A stretch of 36,792 nucleotides of DNA from an uncultured Nitrosomonas sp. (GCA_902826115.1 CADEDO010000026.1:1-36792), one strand, 5' to 3'. Shown: positions 1 to 9,286, counted from the stretch's first letter. Numbers and translations: made by a program. Notes: a model not told the origin generated them from the letters alone.

Positions 1-144
1 CACGATAGCTTCTCGTTGCGTGCCAGTCACTTCCAGGTACTTATTATTCACTGCCACGATGGTAAAACCACTATCCGCGCGCAAAATCAAATAAGGATGG
101 GGACTCACCTCAAAGAGCTGTTGATAGGACGGAACATCATGCAT
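1..144 (-). CDS. PAS-domain signalling protein, N-terminal part only (runs off the window)
   Basis: Only the first 48 codons are present; the gene continues past position 1. The peptide begins MHDVPSYQQLFEVSPHPYLI and continues with a segment (ILRADSGFTIVAVNNKYLEV) that reads like the start of a PAS fold: an N-terminal helix, then two strands separated by an acidic turn, then 'VN..YLEVTG'. Such N-termini are common in PAS-containing histidine kinases and diguanylate cyclases, but the output domain lies outside the window, so the class is unknown. I chose the ATG at 144 because a GGAG ribosome-binding site lies six bases upstream; an in-frame ATG at 150 would abut that site directly. Confidence 0.7.
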   Translation of the reverse strand, partial: MHDVPSYQQLFEVSPHPYLILRADSGFTIVAVNNKYLEVTGTQREAIV

Positions 145-344
145 AGACATCTCCGGTATTTGGGGAGCACAATCCAGTCACACCCAACCATGTGCTTTGA
201 CGAAGCGTTTTTGCACTTGCGCGCCACAACATCAAGATCAATGGTCGTTTTTTAACCGACGGAATATTAAACTGATTTACTCAAGCCTGCCAGTTTGAGA
301 TAACATTTGTATCAAAATAGCAACATAAACATAGGATATGCACC

Positions 345-604
345 ATGGGTCAATTGCTCCATGAACCTCACATCATGATAGTTTTCTAGCTATGGATGAA
401 CATCAGGGAACAGTATCAATTACTGGCAGAACACAGGGCCATGTTTTTGCTGTCGATGTACTTGATTACGACGATGCCAGCGCCCCTTCTGGCTACAGTC
501 GGGGCATTACTTTTACCGATCGACAGCATGAACGCGCGTATCATGATGCAGCAAGCGCAAATACTCCAGCATTTCAGGTATATGCATGGAAGGTAAAAGA
601 TTAA
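345..604 (+). other. Ambiguous small reading frames, possibly a decayed gene
   Basis: Between the PAS gene and the MITE-like element no gene can be assigned firmly. An ATG at 345 with AGGA eight bases upstream opens a frame that stops after 14 codons (TAG at 387). The same frame reopens at 396 and runs to 596 as a 66-residue peptide with a hydrophobic middle (FLLSMYLITTMPAPLL). A second frame, 392-604, gives a 70-residue soluble-looking peptide ending VYAWKVKD. I recognise neither. Either could be real, or the stretch may be the remnant of a small membrane-protein gene broken by the TAG. Confidence 0.2.
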
Positions 605-620
605 TCTAATCCAATTCTAA

Positions 621-763
621 GGAAGCGCTGATTAATTGACTGCACGAGCGAATTGCTTCGTTGCGCGGCACTCACTCCCTCGCCTATCAGATTGATATGT
701 CTCGGTTGTTGCGTTCCGTGCGCCTCGCCCTTCATCACGTTCGTTGAATTAATCAGCGCTTCC
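621..763. mobile_element. MITE-like element, 143 bp, with 17-bp terminal inverted repeats and CTAA target duplication
   Basis: The ends are perfect 17-bp inverted repeats: GGAAGCGCTGATTAATT at 621-637 and its complement at 747-763. The element is flanked on both sides by CTAA (617-620 and 764-767), which looks like a 4-bp target-site duplication. It is too short to encode a transposase, so it would be a non-autonomous element mobilised in trans. The right-hand CTAA contains the stop codon (TAG on the minus strand) of the neighbouring gene; insertion left that stop intact. I saw no second copy in the window. The family is unknown to me; presence in many genomic copies is expected but not testable here. 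Confidence 0.75.
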
Positions 764-1624
764 CTAACTAATATAAATCTCCGAAACATATTCTCTCTGA
801 CCATTTAACATTTCTCCGACCATCTGATGCACACTCGCATTCGGCAGACGTTTGATGAGCACTTTATCTCCCAGGCTGCCGGATTCGCGTAATTGTATGC
901 GCTGAGACGGTTGTTCTTGCATGGGAATAGCCGCTGAGGACTGAAATAGCATCGACTCGCGGTTTCCAGGCAACAGGATGTTACCTGCAGGATTGAATTG
1001 CAGGGCATTGTCCAAATCCGCAATGTACACATTACGTTTCGACAAATCCCCCAGGATGTAGTATTTCCAATAAGTTTGAAGCGTTGCAAAGCGAATATGA
1101 AACTGGCGCGCGTCCGCATCCAATTGTTCCGAACACAAGCTTGGCTCATCGGCAGTAATCTTCATTTGCAGCATAAAGACCGGCTTTACGAAATAATCTT
1201 TCCGATCCAGCAAGCCAGCCAATGAAGCAGCATTGATATCAATCCATGCACGATCGGAGACATTAGATTCACCATGCAGCATCTGCCTGCCGGTTGCATC
1301 CGGCACCACCGATTGATTATTGAAATACAACAGATGGTTATCCGCAGGTGCGCCAGGCAGCGTGTAGCGAAAAAAATTGGGGTCTTTGGAAAAGACTTTG
1401 AACACCAGCGACAAACCCTCTTCAGCGTGAAGACGCAATCGATTCAAGGGATCCTGCTCATAAAAAACCGCAATGCCGCTTTCAGATGATTTGACGATCA
1501 GACCTGTTTTATTCAGCGTAGTGGCAGTCGATCCGGCAGGAATAAATTCGAGGGATTTGCAAACATTACCGGAGAAATAAGCATGCTCAACCGAAACACT
1601 GAATAACAGACGATAGGCGCCCAT
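764..1624 (-). CDS. Unknown 286-aa protein, probable partner of the DUF4255 gene (contractile-injection-system associated)
   Basis: A 286-residue soluble protein without signal peptide or membrane segment. The N-terminus (YRLLFSVSVEHAYFSG, then a 'P.GST.T.LN..GL' stretch) resembles, from memory, conserved hypothetical proteins found next to DUF4255 and tail-sheath genes in extracellular contractile injection system (eCIS) clusters. That is pattern recognition, not a search result. The rest is beta-rich with no catalytic motif I can name. It lies 131 bp after the DUF4255 gene on the same strand and is probably cotranscribed with it. Its TAG stop lies within the target duplication of the MITE-like element. 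The ribosome-binding site before ATG 1624 is weak (AAGG about 13 bases upstream). Confidence 0.55.
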   Translation of the reverse strand: MGAYRLLFSVSVEHAYFSGNVCKSLEFIPAGSTATTLNKTGLIVKSSESGIAVFYEQDPLNRLRLHAEEGLSLVFKVFSKDPNFFRYTLPGAPADNHLLYFNNQSVVPDATGRQMLHGESNVSDRAWIDINAASLAGLLDRKDYFVKPVFMLQMKITADEPSLCSEQLDADARQFHIRFATLQTYWKYYILGDLSKRNVYIADLDNALQFNPAGNILLPGNRESMLFQSSAAIPMQEQPSQRIQLRESGSLGDKVLIKRLPNASVHQMVGEMLNGQREYVSEIYIS

Positions 1625-1755
1625 AGTTTGCTTAACCCTTCACCTTTTCCCAACAGGGATACATTGATAATTCAGCAATCACAGCACTAGGAACTGATGC
1701 ACATCCATTGGAACCTTATACCCAGCTTGCAAACCGCTCGCGCTTTTATGGCAAG

Positions 1756-2325
1756 CTATCGCACGGTAGGTTTGGGTTCGCTCACTAGCGGAATACGTCC
1801 GGTGATGTCTTCCGCATCGAAAGCCACCATCCGCACCCGGTACATAATCGAAGGCAGGTATTTTCCACCTAAAGCACCCCATAAATTGCTTAGATCCTGA
1901 ATGGACAGATTCTCGATATCCAGAATCAGCTTCTCGATTCTCGAATCCATTTCCGGTGCGGTTTGGTGATCGATTACATAGTTCTTCTGAAAAAAACTGA
2001 TAGTGCTGGATAGAAATTTCAGCGCTTCCGGGTAGCTGTTACCGGTAAAATTGGCGGTCATCATCAGATACAAATTGAAGTAATACGGCGCGCTACCCTG
2101 CATCTCGCGCCGTCCGACATCGTGCGAGCTCACTTGCCGGAAGGGAACGGCGTCTTTCTCGATATTCACCAGAAAAACAACCAGTTTGTTATTGACGTTC
2201 GCGGCAACGCTTCCATCCATTTCCAATAAATTGGATACCACCACTACGTCTTCTCCCAGATTGTAGGTGCGCCGCAGATATTGATTCAATTGGCCTGCAA
2301 GCAATTGTACCGCCAGGTTAATCAT
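1756..2325 (-). CDS. DUF4255 (Pvc16/Afp16-type) protein
   Basis: This 189-residue protein has the layout of DUF4255 proteins. There is a short N-terminal helix (MINLAVQLLAGQLNQYLRR) and a strand 'VVVSNLLEMDG'. Then comes the characteristic 'NKLVVFLVNIEKD' motif near residues 46-58, followed by 'APYYFNLYLMMTANF' and the 'YPEALKFLSSTISFFQ' helix. In eCIS and related contractile particles, proteins of this family act at the end of the tail tube or sheath (Afp16/Pvc16, tail-terminator-like). No sheath, tube, baseplate or AAA+ ATPase gene of such a particle is in this window, so here it appears as part of an isolated two-gene pair. It starts 36 bp after the yjgR-like gene, suggesting cotranscription. 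Family assignment is fairly confident; function is inferred. Confidence 0.75.
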   Translation of the reverse strand: MINLAVQLLAGQLNQYLRRTYNLGEDVVVVSNLLEMDGSVAANVNNKLVVFLVNIEKDAVPFRQVSSHDVGRREMQGSAPYYFNLYLMMTANFTGNSYPEALKFLSSTISFFQKNYVIDHQTAPEMDSRIEKLILDIENLSIQDLSNLWGALGGKYLPSIMYRVRMVAFDAEDITGRIPLVSEPKPTVR

Positions 2326-2361
2326 GGGTAGTATCCGGTATGATGTTCAAGTGCTTCCCTA

Positions 2362-3891
2362 CTAGCGGCGCTTTTGACCAAGCAAAGATCCCAGCAGGCC
2401 GCGGGTGATTTCGCGCGCAATGGATGAGCCCACCGAACGGGCGGCGCTCTTTGCAAAAGCATCGATCACTCCCTCGCGACGACCATTGCGTTTCCCTCCC
2501 GTTGAACCGCCAAACAGCAAATCGCCCAATTCACCCAGCACCCCCTCTCCAACCTGTTGGATCGGATGATCGCCCTTCACAACGGATTGAGGTGAACTGC
2601 TCTGCGGATTATCAGTGCCCATCCTTGCTTGCAGCATCTCAAACGCACTCTCCCGATCAATGGCCTGTTCATAAACTCCGGCCACGATGGAAGACTGCAT
2701 CAATTGTTTACGCTCATCAGGCGTAATGGGACCAATCTGACTAACCGGAGGCAGCACAAAAGCACGCTCTGTCACCGTGGGAGAACCATCAGGCGCAAGG
2801 AAAGAAATCAGTGCTTCACCCACTGACAGTTCAAGTATGGCCTGCTTGATATCCAGTTTCGGATTGGGGCGCATGGTTTCAGCGATCGCATTCACTGCTT
2901 TCTGGTCGCGCGGTGTGAATGCCCGCAACGCATGCTGAATGCGATTTCCCAATTGGGTTAATATTTTTTCTGGAATATCAAAAGGATTCTGCGTGACAAA
3001 ATAAACCCCCACGCCTTTGGAGCGAATCAATCGCACCACTTGCTCGATCTTCTCCAACAGCGCCGGTGATGCCATGCTAAACAGCAAATGCGCCTCATCA
3101 AAAAAGAACACTAATTTAGGTTGTTCACGATCACCGACTTCCGGAAGGTTTTCGTACAGCTCGGACAGCATCCAAAGCAAATAGGTGCTGTACAGTCTGG
3201 GTGAATTCAGCAATTTGTCGGCAGCCAGGATATTGATGACACCCTTGCCATCGATGGTTTGCATCAAATCCTCGATATTCAGCATCGGCTCGCCAAAAAA
3301 TTTGTCTCCACCCTGCTTTTCTATCTGCAACAAGCTGCGCTGGATGGCGCCGATGGATGCCGGTGAAACATTGCCATATTGGGTCTTGAATTGATCTGCA
3401 TGGTCGCCGACAAATTGCAGCAGCGCCCGCAAATCCTTCAAATCAAGCAGCAGCAGACCGTGGTCATCCGCCACTTTGAACACTAAAGTCAGCACACCTT
3501 CCTGGGTTTCATTCAGATTCAGCAAGCGCGCCAGCAACAATGGCCCCAGATCAGAGATGGTTGCGCGCAGCGGGTGACCATGCTCCTGCAATACATCCCA
3601 CAATGTCACCGGATAGCCTTGCCACGCGGGCAGATCCAATGCTAACTGGTCGATACGCACTTTTATTTTGTCGGACAACGATCCCGGTTTACAGATGCCG
3701 GTTAGGTCACCTTTCACATCTGCCATGAATACCGGCACACCGATACTGGAAAAACTTTCTGCCAGCTTCTGCAAAGTCACCGTTTTGCCAGTCCCGGTCG
3801 CGCCGGTAATGCAACCATGTCGGGTAGCCATTGCGGGGAGAAGCGCCAAGTCAGATTGGCTGGTTTTAGCGATAATCAATGGTTCAGACAT
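2362..3891 (-). CDS. yjgR: YjgR/DUF853-family HerA-like ATPase
   Basis: 509 residues, close to the roughly 500 of E. coli YjgR. It has a Walker A motif GATGTGKT at residues 30-37 and a Walker B segment VFFFDEAH at 261-268. It also has an arginine-finger-like region ([20 protein letters not shown]) and the family's glycine/serine-rich tail ending in SLLGQKRR. The protein belongs to the HerA/FtsK-like P-loop ATPases; its cellular role is not well established, and a DNA-pumping or helicase-type activity is an inference from the superfamily. It is transcribed divergently from glk across a 244-bp region and is followed 36 bp later by the DUF4255 gene. No membrane segment is visible. Confidence 0.9.
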   Translation of the reverse strand: MSEPLIIAKTSQSDLALLPAMATRHGCITGATGTGKTVTLQKLAESFSSIGVPVFMADVKGDLTGICKPGSLSDKIKVRIDQLALDLPAWQGYPVTLWDVLQEHGHPLRATISDLGPLLLARLLNLNETQEGVLTLVFKVADDHGLLLLDLKDLRALLQFVGDHADQFKTQYGNVSPASIGAIQRSLLQIEKQGGDKFFGEPMLNIEDLMQTIDGKGVINILAADKLLNSPRLYSTYLLWMLSELYENLPEVGDREQPKLVFFFDEAHLLFSMASPALLEKIEQVVRLIRSKGVGVYFVTQNPFDIPEKILTQLGNRIQHALRAFTPRDQKAVNAIAETMRPNPKLDIKQAILELSVGEALISFLAPDGSPTVTERAFVLPPVSQIGPITPDERKQLMQSSIVAGVYEQAIDRESAFEMLQARMGTDNPQSSSPQSVVKGDHPIQQVGEGVLGELGDLLFGGSTGGKRNGRREGVIDAFAKSAARSVGSSIAREITRGLLGSLLGQKRR

Positions 3892-4135
3892 AAGATTCTC
3901 AATAAGTCATCAATCAACAATTACAAACATGGCAGGTCAGAAGCAGGCAAAACATCCCTAGCCGATATCCGGGAAAATGTACTGAATGTCCGATTGTATG
4001 TCAAACCACAGCAATAACAATGGAAACCGATGACTCGATGTATACTAGGAGCAGAGTTGGTAGATTCTGATTATCTGAACACGGCATTACCATTATTCGT
4101 AATTTTGACTAATTCCATGATGAACTGATCAATAC

Positions 4136-5143
4136 ATGAACAAGCGACTCATTTATGGCGACATCGGCGGCACCAAGGCTATTTTACAATTGGGTGAATT
4201 AGTCGATGGGCACGTGCATGAACAATTCACCCAGCGCTATGACAGCAGTGCCTATATGACTTTTTGCGACTTGCTCGGAGAGTTCCTGCATCAGGCTGGC
4301 GCAACAGAGTCATCCAACTCTCCGCTAGCAGCCTGCTTTGCAGTCGCGGGTCCGATCACCGAACAGCAAGTGCAATTGACCAATCTATCCTGGCAAATCA
4401 GCAGCGCTCAGATTGCAGACACCTTTTCAATACCTGCCGTGCAACTCATCAATGATTTTGAGGCCGTTGCATTAGCGGTTGAAATGTTATCGCCAGTTGA
4501 TCTGATCACCCTGCAAGCCGGGAAAGCGCAGGCACAATCCATGCGCGTTGTACTGGGAGCAGGCACGGGCATGGGCGTGGCATGGCTCACCTGGCAGGGA
4601 GATCGCTACGTTCCCTTATCAACCGAAGCAGGCCATATGGATTTCGCGCCGACCAACGCCTTGCAAATCAGCTTGTTCGAAGCACTACAGCAAAAATTTG
4701 GTCATGTCTCAGTGGAACGCCTGCTATCCGGCCCCGGATTAACCAATATTTTCCATTGCCTGCAAATGAACCTGGCAGCCTTTCCAGGTCTGACACAGCT
4801 AGAGCTAGCAGAAGATAGTGGCGCCACCATCACGACTCTTGCGCTCACCCATAAGCATCCGATTGCCATCAAGGCATTGAATTTATTTGTCGAAATCTAT
4901 GGCGCTTATGCCGGTAATCTGGCGCTCGCCGGATTATGCCGGGGTGGCGTATATATTGCGGGCGGTATTGCTCCTAAAATCATTCAATCACTCAGCTCAG
5001 GCAGTTTTATGCAGGCATTTCGTGACAAAGGACGATTTTCTGCCATGATGAGCGAAATTCCGGTGCATGTCATCACCAATCCCAATGTTGGTTTACTAGG
5101 AGTTAAAAGAAAAGCGCACCATTTATTGACTGCTCAAAATTGA
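4136..5143 (+). CDS. glk: Glucokinase
   Basis: 335 residues with the bacterial Glk (PF02685) layout. The phosphate-1 motif GDIGGTKA lies at residues 8-15. It is followed by 'INDFEAVALAV' with the catalytic-region aspartate, the adenosine-side loop 'VLGAGTGMGVAWL' and the glucose-binding 'TEAGHMDFAP'. It phosphorylates glucose with ATP to glucose-6-phosphate in the cytoplasm. Upstream of glgP on the same strand, it would recapture free glucose released during glycogen breakdown. The ATG at 4136 gives an N-terminus that aligns with the family's; there is no strong ribosome-binding site. A TATACT box at 4041-4046 could be a -10 element, but no good -35 accompanies it. Glk is separated from glgP by 122 bp. 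Confidence 0.93.
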   Translation: MNKRLIYGDIGGTKAILQLGELVDGHVHEQFTQRYDSSAYMTFCDLLGEFLHQAGATESSNSPLAACFAVAGPITEQQVQLTNLSWQISSAQIADTFSIPAVQLINDFEAVALAVEMLSPVDLITLQAGKAQAQSMRVVLGAGTGMGVAWLTWQGDRYVPLSTEAGHMDFAPTNALQISLFEALQQKFGHVSVERLLSGPGLTNIFHCLQMNLAAFPGLTQLELAEDSGATITTLALTHKHPIAIKALNLFVEIYGAYAGNLALAGLCRGGVYIAGGIAPKIIQSLSSGSFMQAFRDKGRFSAMMSEIPVHVITNPNVGLLGVKRKAHHLLTAQN

Positions 5144-5162
5144 GCATTTGATCAAACTTGTC

Positions 5163-5177
5163 ACAAGAATGTCTTGT
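5163..5177. promoter_or_regulatory. 15-bp palindrome between glk and glgP (possible operator)
   Basis: ACAAGAATGTCTTGT is a perfect 6-3-6 inverted repeat lying 20 bp after the glk stop and about 90 bp before glgP. It is not followed by a T run, so it does not look like an intrinsic terminator. It could be a binding site for a dimeric regulator of glgP. This is a weak call based on symmetry alone. Confidence 0.25.
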
Positions 5178-5265
5178 TATTCGATATTTGTTGCTGTGTT
5201 CTATGGATTAACCCGTTGGACTGAGTGTACGCTTACAAAAATAATTCTCACCAAGGAGAGTCTTC

Positions 5266-7821
5266 ATGTTTTCGAGAACTGCTTTCACCATTACCGTCAA
5301 TCCTAAAATACCCGCACGCCTGAAGCGACTGGAAGAACTCGCCAACAACTTATGGTATAGCTGGGATCGCGCGACACGCACCTTATTCTCCCGACTTGAT
5401 CCTTATCTTTGGGAAGCGGTAGGACATAATCCCAAGGCATTTCTCAAGCGTGTCGATGAGTCCACACTGCTGAAAGCAACCGAAGATCGCGTTTTTCTTG
5501 CTACCTACAATAGCATTCTGTCCACTTATGATTCCTATCATTATGAATTTTCATCCCAGGACAATATCGCCGGACTTCAACCACAAGACCAGATCGCCTA
5601 TTTCTGTTTTGAGTTTGGTTTTCACGAGAGCCTACCGATTTATTCCGGCGGACTGGGCATCCTGGCCGGGGATCACTGCAAATCGGCCAGCGATCTGCAT
5701 TTGCCATTCGTAGCCATTGGCTTGCTCTACCGGCAAGGTTATTTCTCTCAAACCATCGACACGCTGGGCAATCAACAAGTCACCTATACCATTTCGGATT
5801 TTGAAGATCTTCCGGTTACGCCGGTATTGCGTGAAGACGGTTCGAGTGTACACATTGAAGTGTCGTTGCCACAACGCAACGTGGTAGTGAAAGTATGGCA
5901 AGCAAAAATCGGGCATGTCACTCTTTATCTGCTGGATACCGATTTACCGGAAAACTCCCCGCAGGACCGCTATATCACGCACAACCTGTATGGTGGCGAC
6001 AGAGTCATGCGCATTGAACAAGAAATCATATTGGGCATGGGCGGTGTGCGCGCGTTGCAGGCACTCGGCATCAAACCAACCATATGGCACATCAACGAAG
6101 GCCATGCAGCCTTTATGATTCTTGAACGCATTCACAATCTGGTGCAGCAAGGGCTTGATTTTGCCAGCGCTCTCGAAAGCGTAGCCGTCAATACGGTTTT
6201 CACGACCCACACTGCAGTACCCGCCGGGCATGATTATTTCAGCACCGACATGATGCAAACTTATTTTGAACGCTTCTATCAAGGCTTGCACATTACGCGC
6301 GAGAAATTTATGGCACTCGGTCATGTTGCCGAGAGCTCGGATTTTAATATGACCGCGCTGGCGATTCATGGCTCACGCACGCACAATGGTGTCAGCAAAA
6401 TCCATGGTGACGTTTCCGCGAATATTTGTCGCGATTTGTGGCCCCAGATCGAACCGGAAGAAAATCCGATAAGCTACATTACCAATGGCGTCCATGTACC
6501 CACTTTTCTCGCGCAAGAATGGTCTGATCTATTTGACCGATACCTCGGTCATGAATGGCGCAGTAAAATGTGCGACACCGAATTCTGGACACGCATCAAC
6601 AAAATACCCGATCATTTGTTCTGGAGTGTGCGTCAATCCTTAAAATCTCAAATGTTTTATGGCATACGCTCGCGCATCACGGAACAAAACACCCGCAATC
6701 ATGGCTCCGAGGCTCATCTTGATCGATTGTTGAAGTTCATCGATCCCATCAATCCGAATATCCTGACTTTGGGTTTTGCGCGCCGCTTCGCCACTTATAA
6801 ACGCGCAGCGTTGTTATTTGAGAATCTGGATTGGTTACGCAAAATCATTCTCGATCAAGATCGCCCCGTGCTATTAATCTTCGCCGGCAAGGCCCATCCG
6901 GCTGATGTACCCGGTCAAGATTTAATTCGACGCATTAGTGAAATCTCACACCTGCCGGAATTTGAAGGACGCTTGCTATTGATTGAAGGTTACGATCTAC
7001 GGCTCGCCCGGCGTTTGGTTGCCGGCGTGGATGTATGGCTCAACAACCCGATTTATCCGCTGGAAGCCAGTGGCACATCAGGCATGAAAGCCGGTATCAA
7101 TGGCGCAATTAACTTAAGCGTGCTGGACGGCTGGTGGGGGGAAGGCTATGACGGAAAAAATGGCTGGGCCATCAAGCCGGGACCAGAAAATATGGAAGGT
7201 GCACTGCGCGATAAAGAAGAAAGCCGGGCTTTTTACGAAATCCTGCAAGATCAGGTCGTTCCGCTTTATTACAACTATGGCAAACTCGGCTACTCACCGG
7301 AATGGGTCAAAATGGCCAAACATTCTATGATCTCGCTGTTGCCCCGCTATAGTTCAACCCGCATGGTGGATGAGTACGTAAAAAAATTCTATCTACCGGC
7401 TAGCCAGAAAGGCATGGCATATGCTGACAATGATTTTGATGGCGCAAAGAAAATCGCTGTCTGGAAAACCAGGATACGCAATGCATGGCAAGGTATCGCA
7501 TTACGCCGATTGGATACACCATGCGACCGCATTCATTTCAGTGAAGCTTTAAATTTTAAGGTCGCTGCCAAGCTAAACCATTTAGAACCGCAGGATGTGA
7601 TTGTTGAACTCTTGATCTGCCGCCAATTCAGCAAAACCAGGCTATGTAATTTCAAACATTTCAGTTTTGAGTTTACTGGCATCAAAGAAGGCGATGAACA
7701 TCTGTTTGAACTCAAGCTGACACCGGAATTATGCGGCAAACAGGAATATTTTATTCGCATCTACCCTTATCATTCGCTGCTGACTCATCCCCTGGAAATG
7801 GGCATGATGGTTTGGCTATAA
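5266..7821 (+). CDS. glgP: Alpha-glucan (glycogen) phosphorylase, DUF3417/GT35 type
   Basis: 851 residues. The N-terminus (RLEELANNLWYSWDRATRTL) is the DUF3417 domain that marks the 'alpha-glucan family phosphorylase' branch rather than the E. coli MalP/GlgP branch. The pyridoxal-phosphate region SGTSGMKAGINGAINLSVLDG places the Schiff-base lysine at residue 608. Upstream are 'YSGGLGILAGDH' and 'WHINEGHAAF', both typical of this branch. The enzyme removes glucose-1-phosphate from the non-reducing ends of glycogen or maltodextrin using inorganic phosphate. An AAGGAG ribosome-binding site seven to eight bases upstream fixes the ATG at 5266. Together with glk it forms the breakdown arm of the glycogen region; the synthesis genes start about 5.5 kb downstream. 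Confidence 0.95.
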   Translation: MFSRTAFTITVNPKIPARLKRLEELANNLWYSWDRATRTLFSRLDPYLWEAVGHNPKAFLKRVDESTLLKATEDRVFLATYNSILSTYDSYHYEFSSQDNIAGLQPQDQIAYFCFEFGFHESLPIYSGGLGILAGDHCKSASDLHLPFVAIGLLYRQGYFSQTIDTLGNQQVTYTISDFEDLPVTPVLREDGSSVHIEVSLPQRNVVVKVWQAKIGHVTLYLLDTDLPENSPQDRYITHNLYGGDRVMRIEQEIILGMGGVRALQALGIKPTIWHINEGHAAFMILERIHNLVQQGLDFASALESVAVNTVFTTHTAVPAGHDYFSTDMMQTYFERFYQGLHITREKFMALGHVAESSDFNMTALAIHGSRTHNGVSKIHGDVSANICRDLWPQIEPEENPISYITNGVHVPTFLAQEWSDLFDRYLGHEWRSKMCDTEFWTRINKIPDHLFWSVRQSLKSQMFYGIRSRITEQNTRNHGSEAHLDRLLKFIDPINPNILTLGFARRFATYKRAALLFENLDWLRKIILDQDRPVLLIFAGKAHPADVPGQDLIRRISEISHLPEFEGRLLLIEGYDLRLARRLVAGVDVWLNNPIYPLEASGTSGMKAGINGAINLSVLDGWWGEGYDGKNGWAIKPGPENMEGALRDKEESRAFYEILQDQVVPLYYNYGKLGYSPEWVKMAKHSMISLLPRYSSTRMVDEYVKKFYLPASQKGMAYADNDFDGAKKIAVWKTRIRNAWQGIALRRLDTPCDRIHFSEALNFKVAAKLNHLEPQDVIVELLICRQFSKTRLCNFKHFSFEFTGIKEGDEHLFELKLTPELCGKQEYFIRIYPYHSLLTHPLEMGMMVWL

Positions 7822-7854
7822 AGCAAAACTAGGTGCACTCTGGACAAAAGCGGA

Positions 7855-8241
7855 TCATTCTTGGTCAATGGTGGATTGATACTTCACTTCCAGCGTTGAC
7901 AAGAAATTCTCAAGCTGCTTGATCGCTTCGTCCAGTGATGCCATGACGGCTTTTACACCAGCCATATCCTTTTTCCGAGCGGATTGTTCAATAGCCGCGC
8001 ATGCTTTTGCTAACTGCTTGGCTCCAACCATCGAACTGGAACCATTCATGCGATGAGCAGCGCGCTCGACTTTGTTAGCATCATTCTTTTCCAGCATCTC
8101 GATCAATTTGGCATGATCGGTACGAATATATGAACGAAAATCCAGCAATACCTGAGTTTGTACCGCGCCATCCGGAAACACCTTGCTCAGTTCGGTGAAA
8201 TCAATTGGTTCTTCCATTGGTTCATTACCTATAGCATGCAT
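7855..8241 (-). CDS. Stand-alone histidine phosphotransfer (Hpt) domain protein
   Basis: 128 residues forming a single four-helix Hpt domain. The phospho-accepting histidine is H63 in AAHRMNGSSSMVGAKQL, the standard 'AH.L.G.S...GA..L' motif. There is no kinase, receiver or membrane segment. Such orphan Hpt proteins carry phosphoryl groups between a hybrid histidine kinase and a response regulator, or buffer them; neither partner is nearby. The gene converges on glgP with a gap of only 33 bp, so the two transcripts may overlap at their 3' ends. An alternative start at the ATG of residue 9 (position 8217) is possible; neither start has a clear ribosome-binding site. Confidence 0.85.
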   Translation of the reverse strand: MHAIGNEPMEEPIDFTELSKVFPDGAVQTQVLLDFRSYIRTDHAKLIEMLEKNDANKVERAAHRMNGSSSMVGAKQLAKACAAIEQSARKKDMAGVKAVMASLDEAIKQLENFLSTLEVKYQSTIDQE

Positions 8242-8443
8242 TAATCATTTCGGTTGACGGCTATCGGGAATGTCCAAAGCAAAATACTCTTGTTTCACAT
8301 CGATAACGCTTTATAACCACCTCTGCGGTTTCGGCATGCAGACCAATAACTTGATCAATAGCGCCAACAAATCGCGTTTAATCTAATCAACAAAGACTTT
8401 TAACAGGCCAGGCCAGACCAAACAAAACACAATCCCTGCTATC

Positions 8444-8457
8444 ATCACAATCGTGAT
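8444..8457. promoter_or_regulatory. Inverted repeat upstream of the VOC gene (possible operator/promoter overlap)
   Basis: ATCAC-AATC-GTGAT is a perfect 5-4-5 inverted repeat. It ends in a TATAAC sequence (8457-8462) that could be a -10 box for the VOC gene 38 bp downstream. No convincing -35 is present. The overlap of symmetry and a -10-like box suggests a repressor site, but the evidence is weak. Confidence 0.25.
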
Positions 8458-8500
8458 ATAACGTCCATTGAATCAAATGGCTACATTCTAGGAGAAACTC

Positions 8501-8881
8501 ATGAATCATAATCCCGTTGGATGGTTTGAAATTTATGTACAAGATATGGACCGGGCTAAACGCTTCTATGAAGCTGTGTTTGAGGTTAAGCTGGAACGCT
8601 TAAACAGTCCGACGGAAATGGATGTAGAGCTATGGAGTTTTCCCATGATCGCGGATCAAGCAGGTGCATCAGGGGCTTTGGTCAAAATGGAGGGTGGCCC
8701 ATCGGGTGGAAATAACGTGTTGGTTTATTTCACCTGCGCTGATTGTGCTGTTGAGGCATCTCGCGCAGCTTCTTCAGGGGGACAAATCATGCGCGCAAAA
8801 ATGTCCATTGGTCAATATGGCTTTATCGCCCTAATCACTGATACTGAAGGCAATATGATTGGTCTGCACTCAATGCAGTAG
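8501..8881 (+). CDS. VOC (glyoxalase/bleomycin-resistance superfamily) protein
   Basis: 126 residues. The opening 'VGWFEIYVQDMDRAKRFYEAVF' is the first beta-alpha unit of a vicinal-oxygen-chelate fold, and the second unit appears around 'VYFTCADCAVEASRAASSGGQI' and ends 'LITDTEGNMIGLHS'. Proteins of this length and pattern are often annotated as VOC family or glyoxalase-like without a known substrate. The metal ligands normally seen in glyoxalase I are not obvious, so enzymatic activity cannot be assumed. AGGAG seven bases before the ATG gives a secure start. It is a single-gene unit between the Hpt gene (divergent) and the sulfatase gene (convergent). Confidence 0.88.
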   Translation: MNHNPVGWFEIYVQDMDRAKRFYEAVFEVKLERLNSPTEMDVELWSFPMIADQAGASGALVKMEGGPSGGNNVLVYFTCADCAVEASRAASSGGQIMRAKMSIGQYGFIALITDTEGNMIGLHSMQ

Positions 8882-9286
8882 TCGTTGAGCACAACAACCC
8901 CACTGCATACGGTGGGGAACCAATCTAATGCCATTCAAATATTTGTTACGAATTCCCTCTCAACTGCATTCAAGGACTTTGGTACTGACTTTAATGCGGG
9001 ATGGGCCACCCCAAATCATGGTATTTTTTCTCATCGATTCCATTCGACTTCTAAAGCTTCATTCGTGTCAGTTAACGCTGAACTGATTCCACTCAACGTA
9101 ATGAAGCATGCATATTGATGCAATTGCCAGATAATGAATCCATTTTGACGAAGTTTATTTCGATTGCACTCATATCATGACTGATTCTTTTATCCATTGA
9201 TTGATACGTAAAAACCTTAAGTCTGAATGCAGATATCCCGCGCACACTCAAAAAACTATCCTTAATCAAGTAATAATCACCCGAAC
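8882..9286. other. 405-bp gap between VOC and sulfatase genes; one hairpin, no assignable gene
   Basis: Soon after the VOC stop a perfect 6-bp stem (CCCCAC 8898-8903, GTGGGG 8912-8917, eight-base loop) could help end transcription, but it lacks a T run. Two short open frames cross the gap, 8885-9118 on plus and 9093-9317 on minus. Neither has a ribosome-binding site or a recognisable product, so I do not call them. Confidence 0.4.

Noticed and set aside
601..804. A 67-codon minus-strand frame across the MITE-like element
   Set aside because: It merely reads through the element and into the end of the neighbouring gene in a different frame, with no ribosome-binding site.
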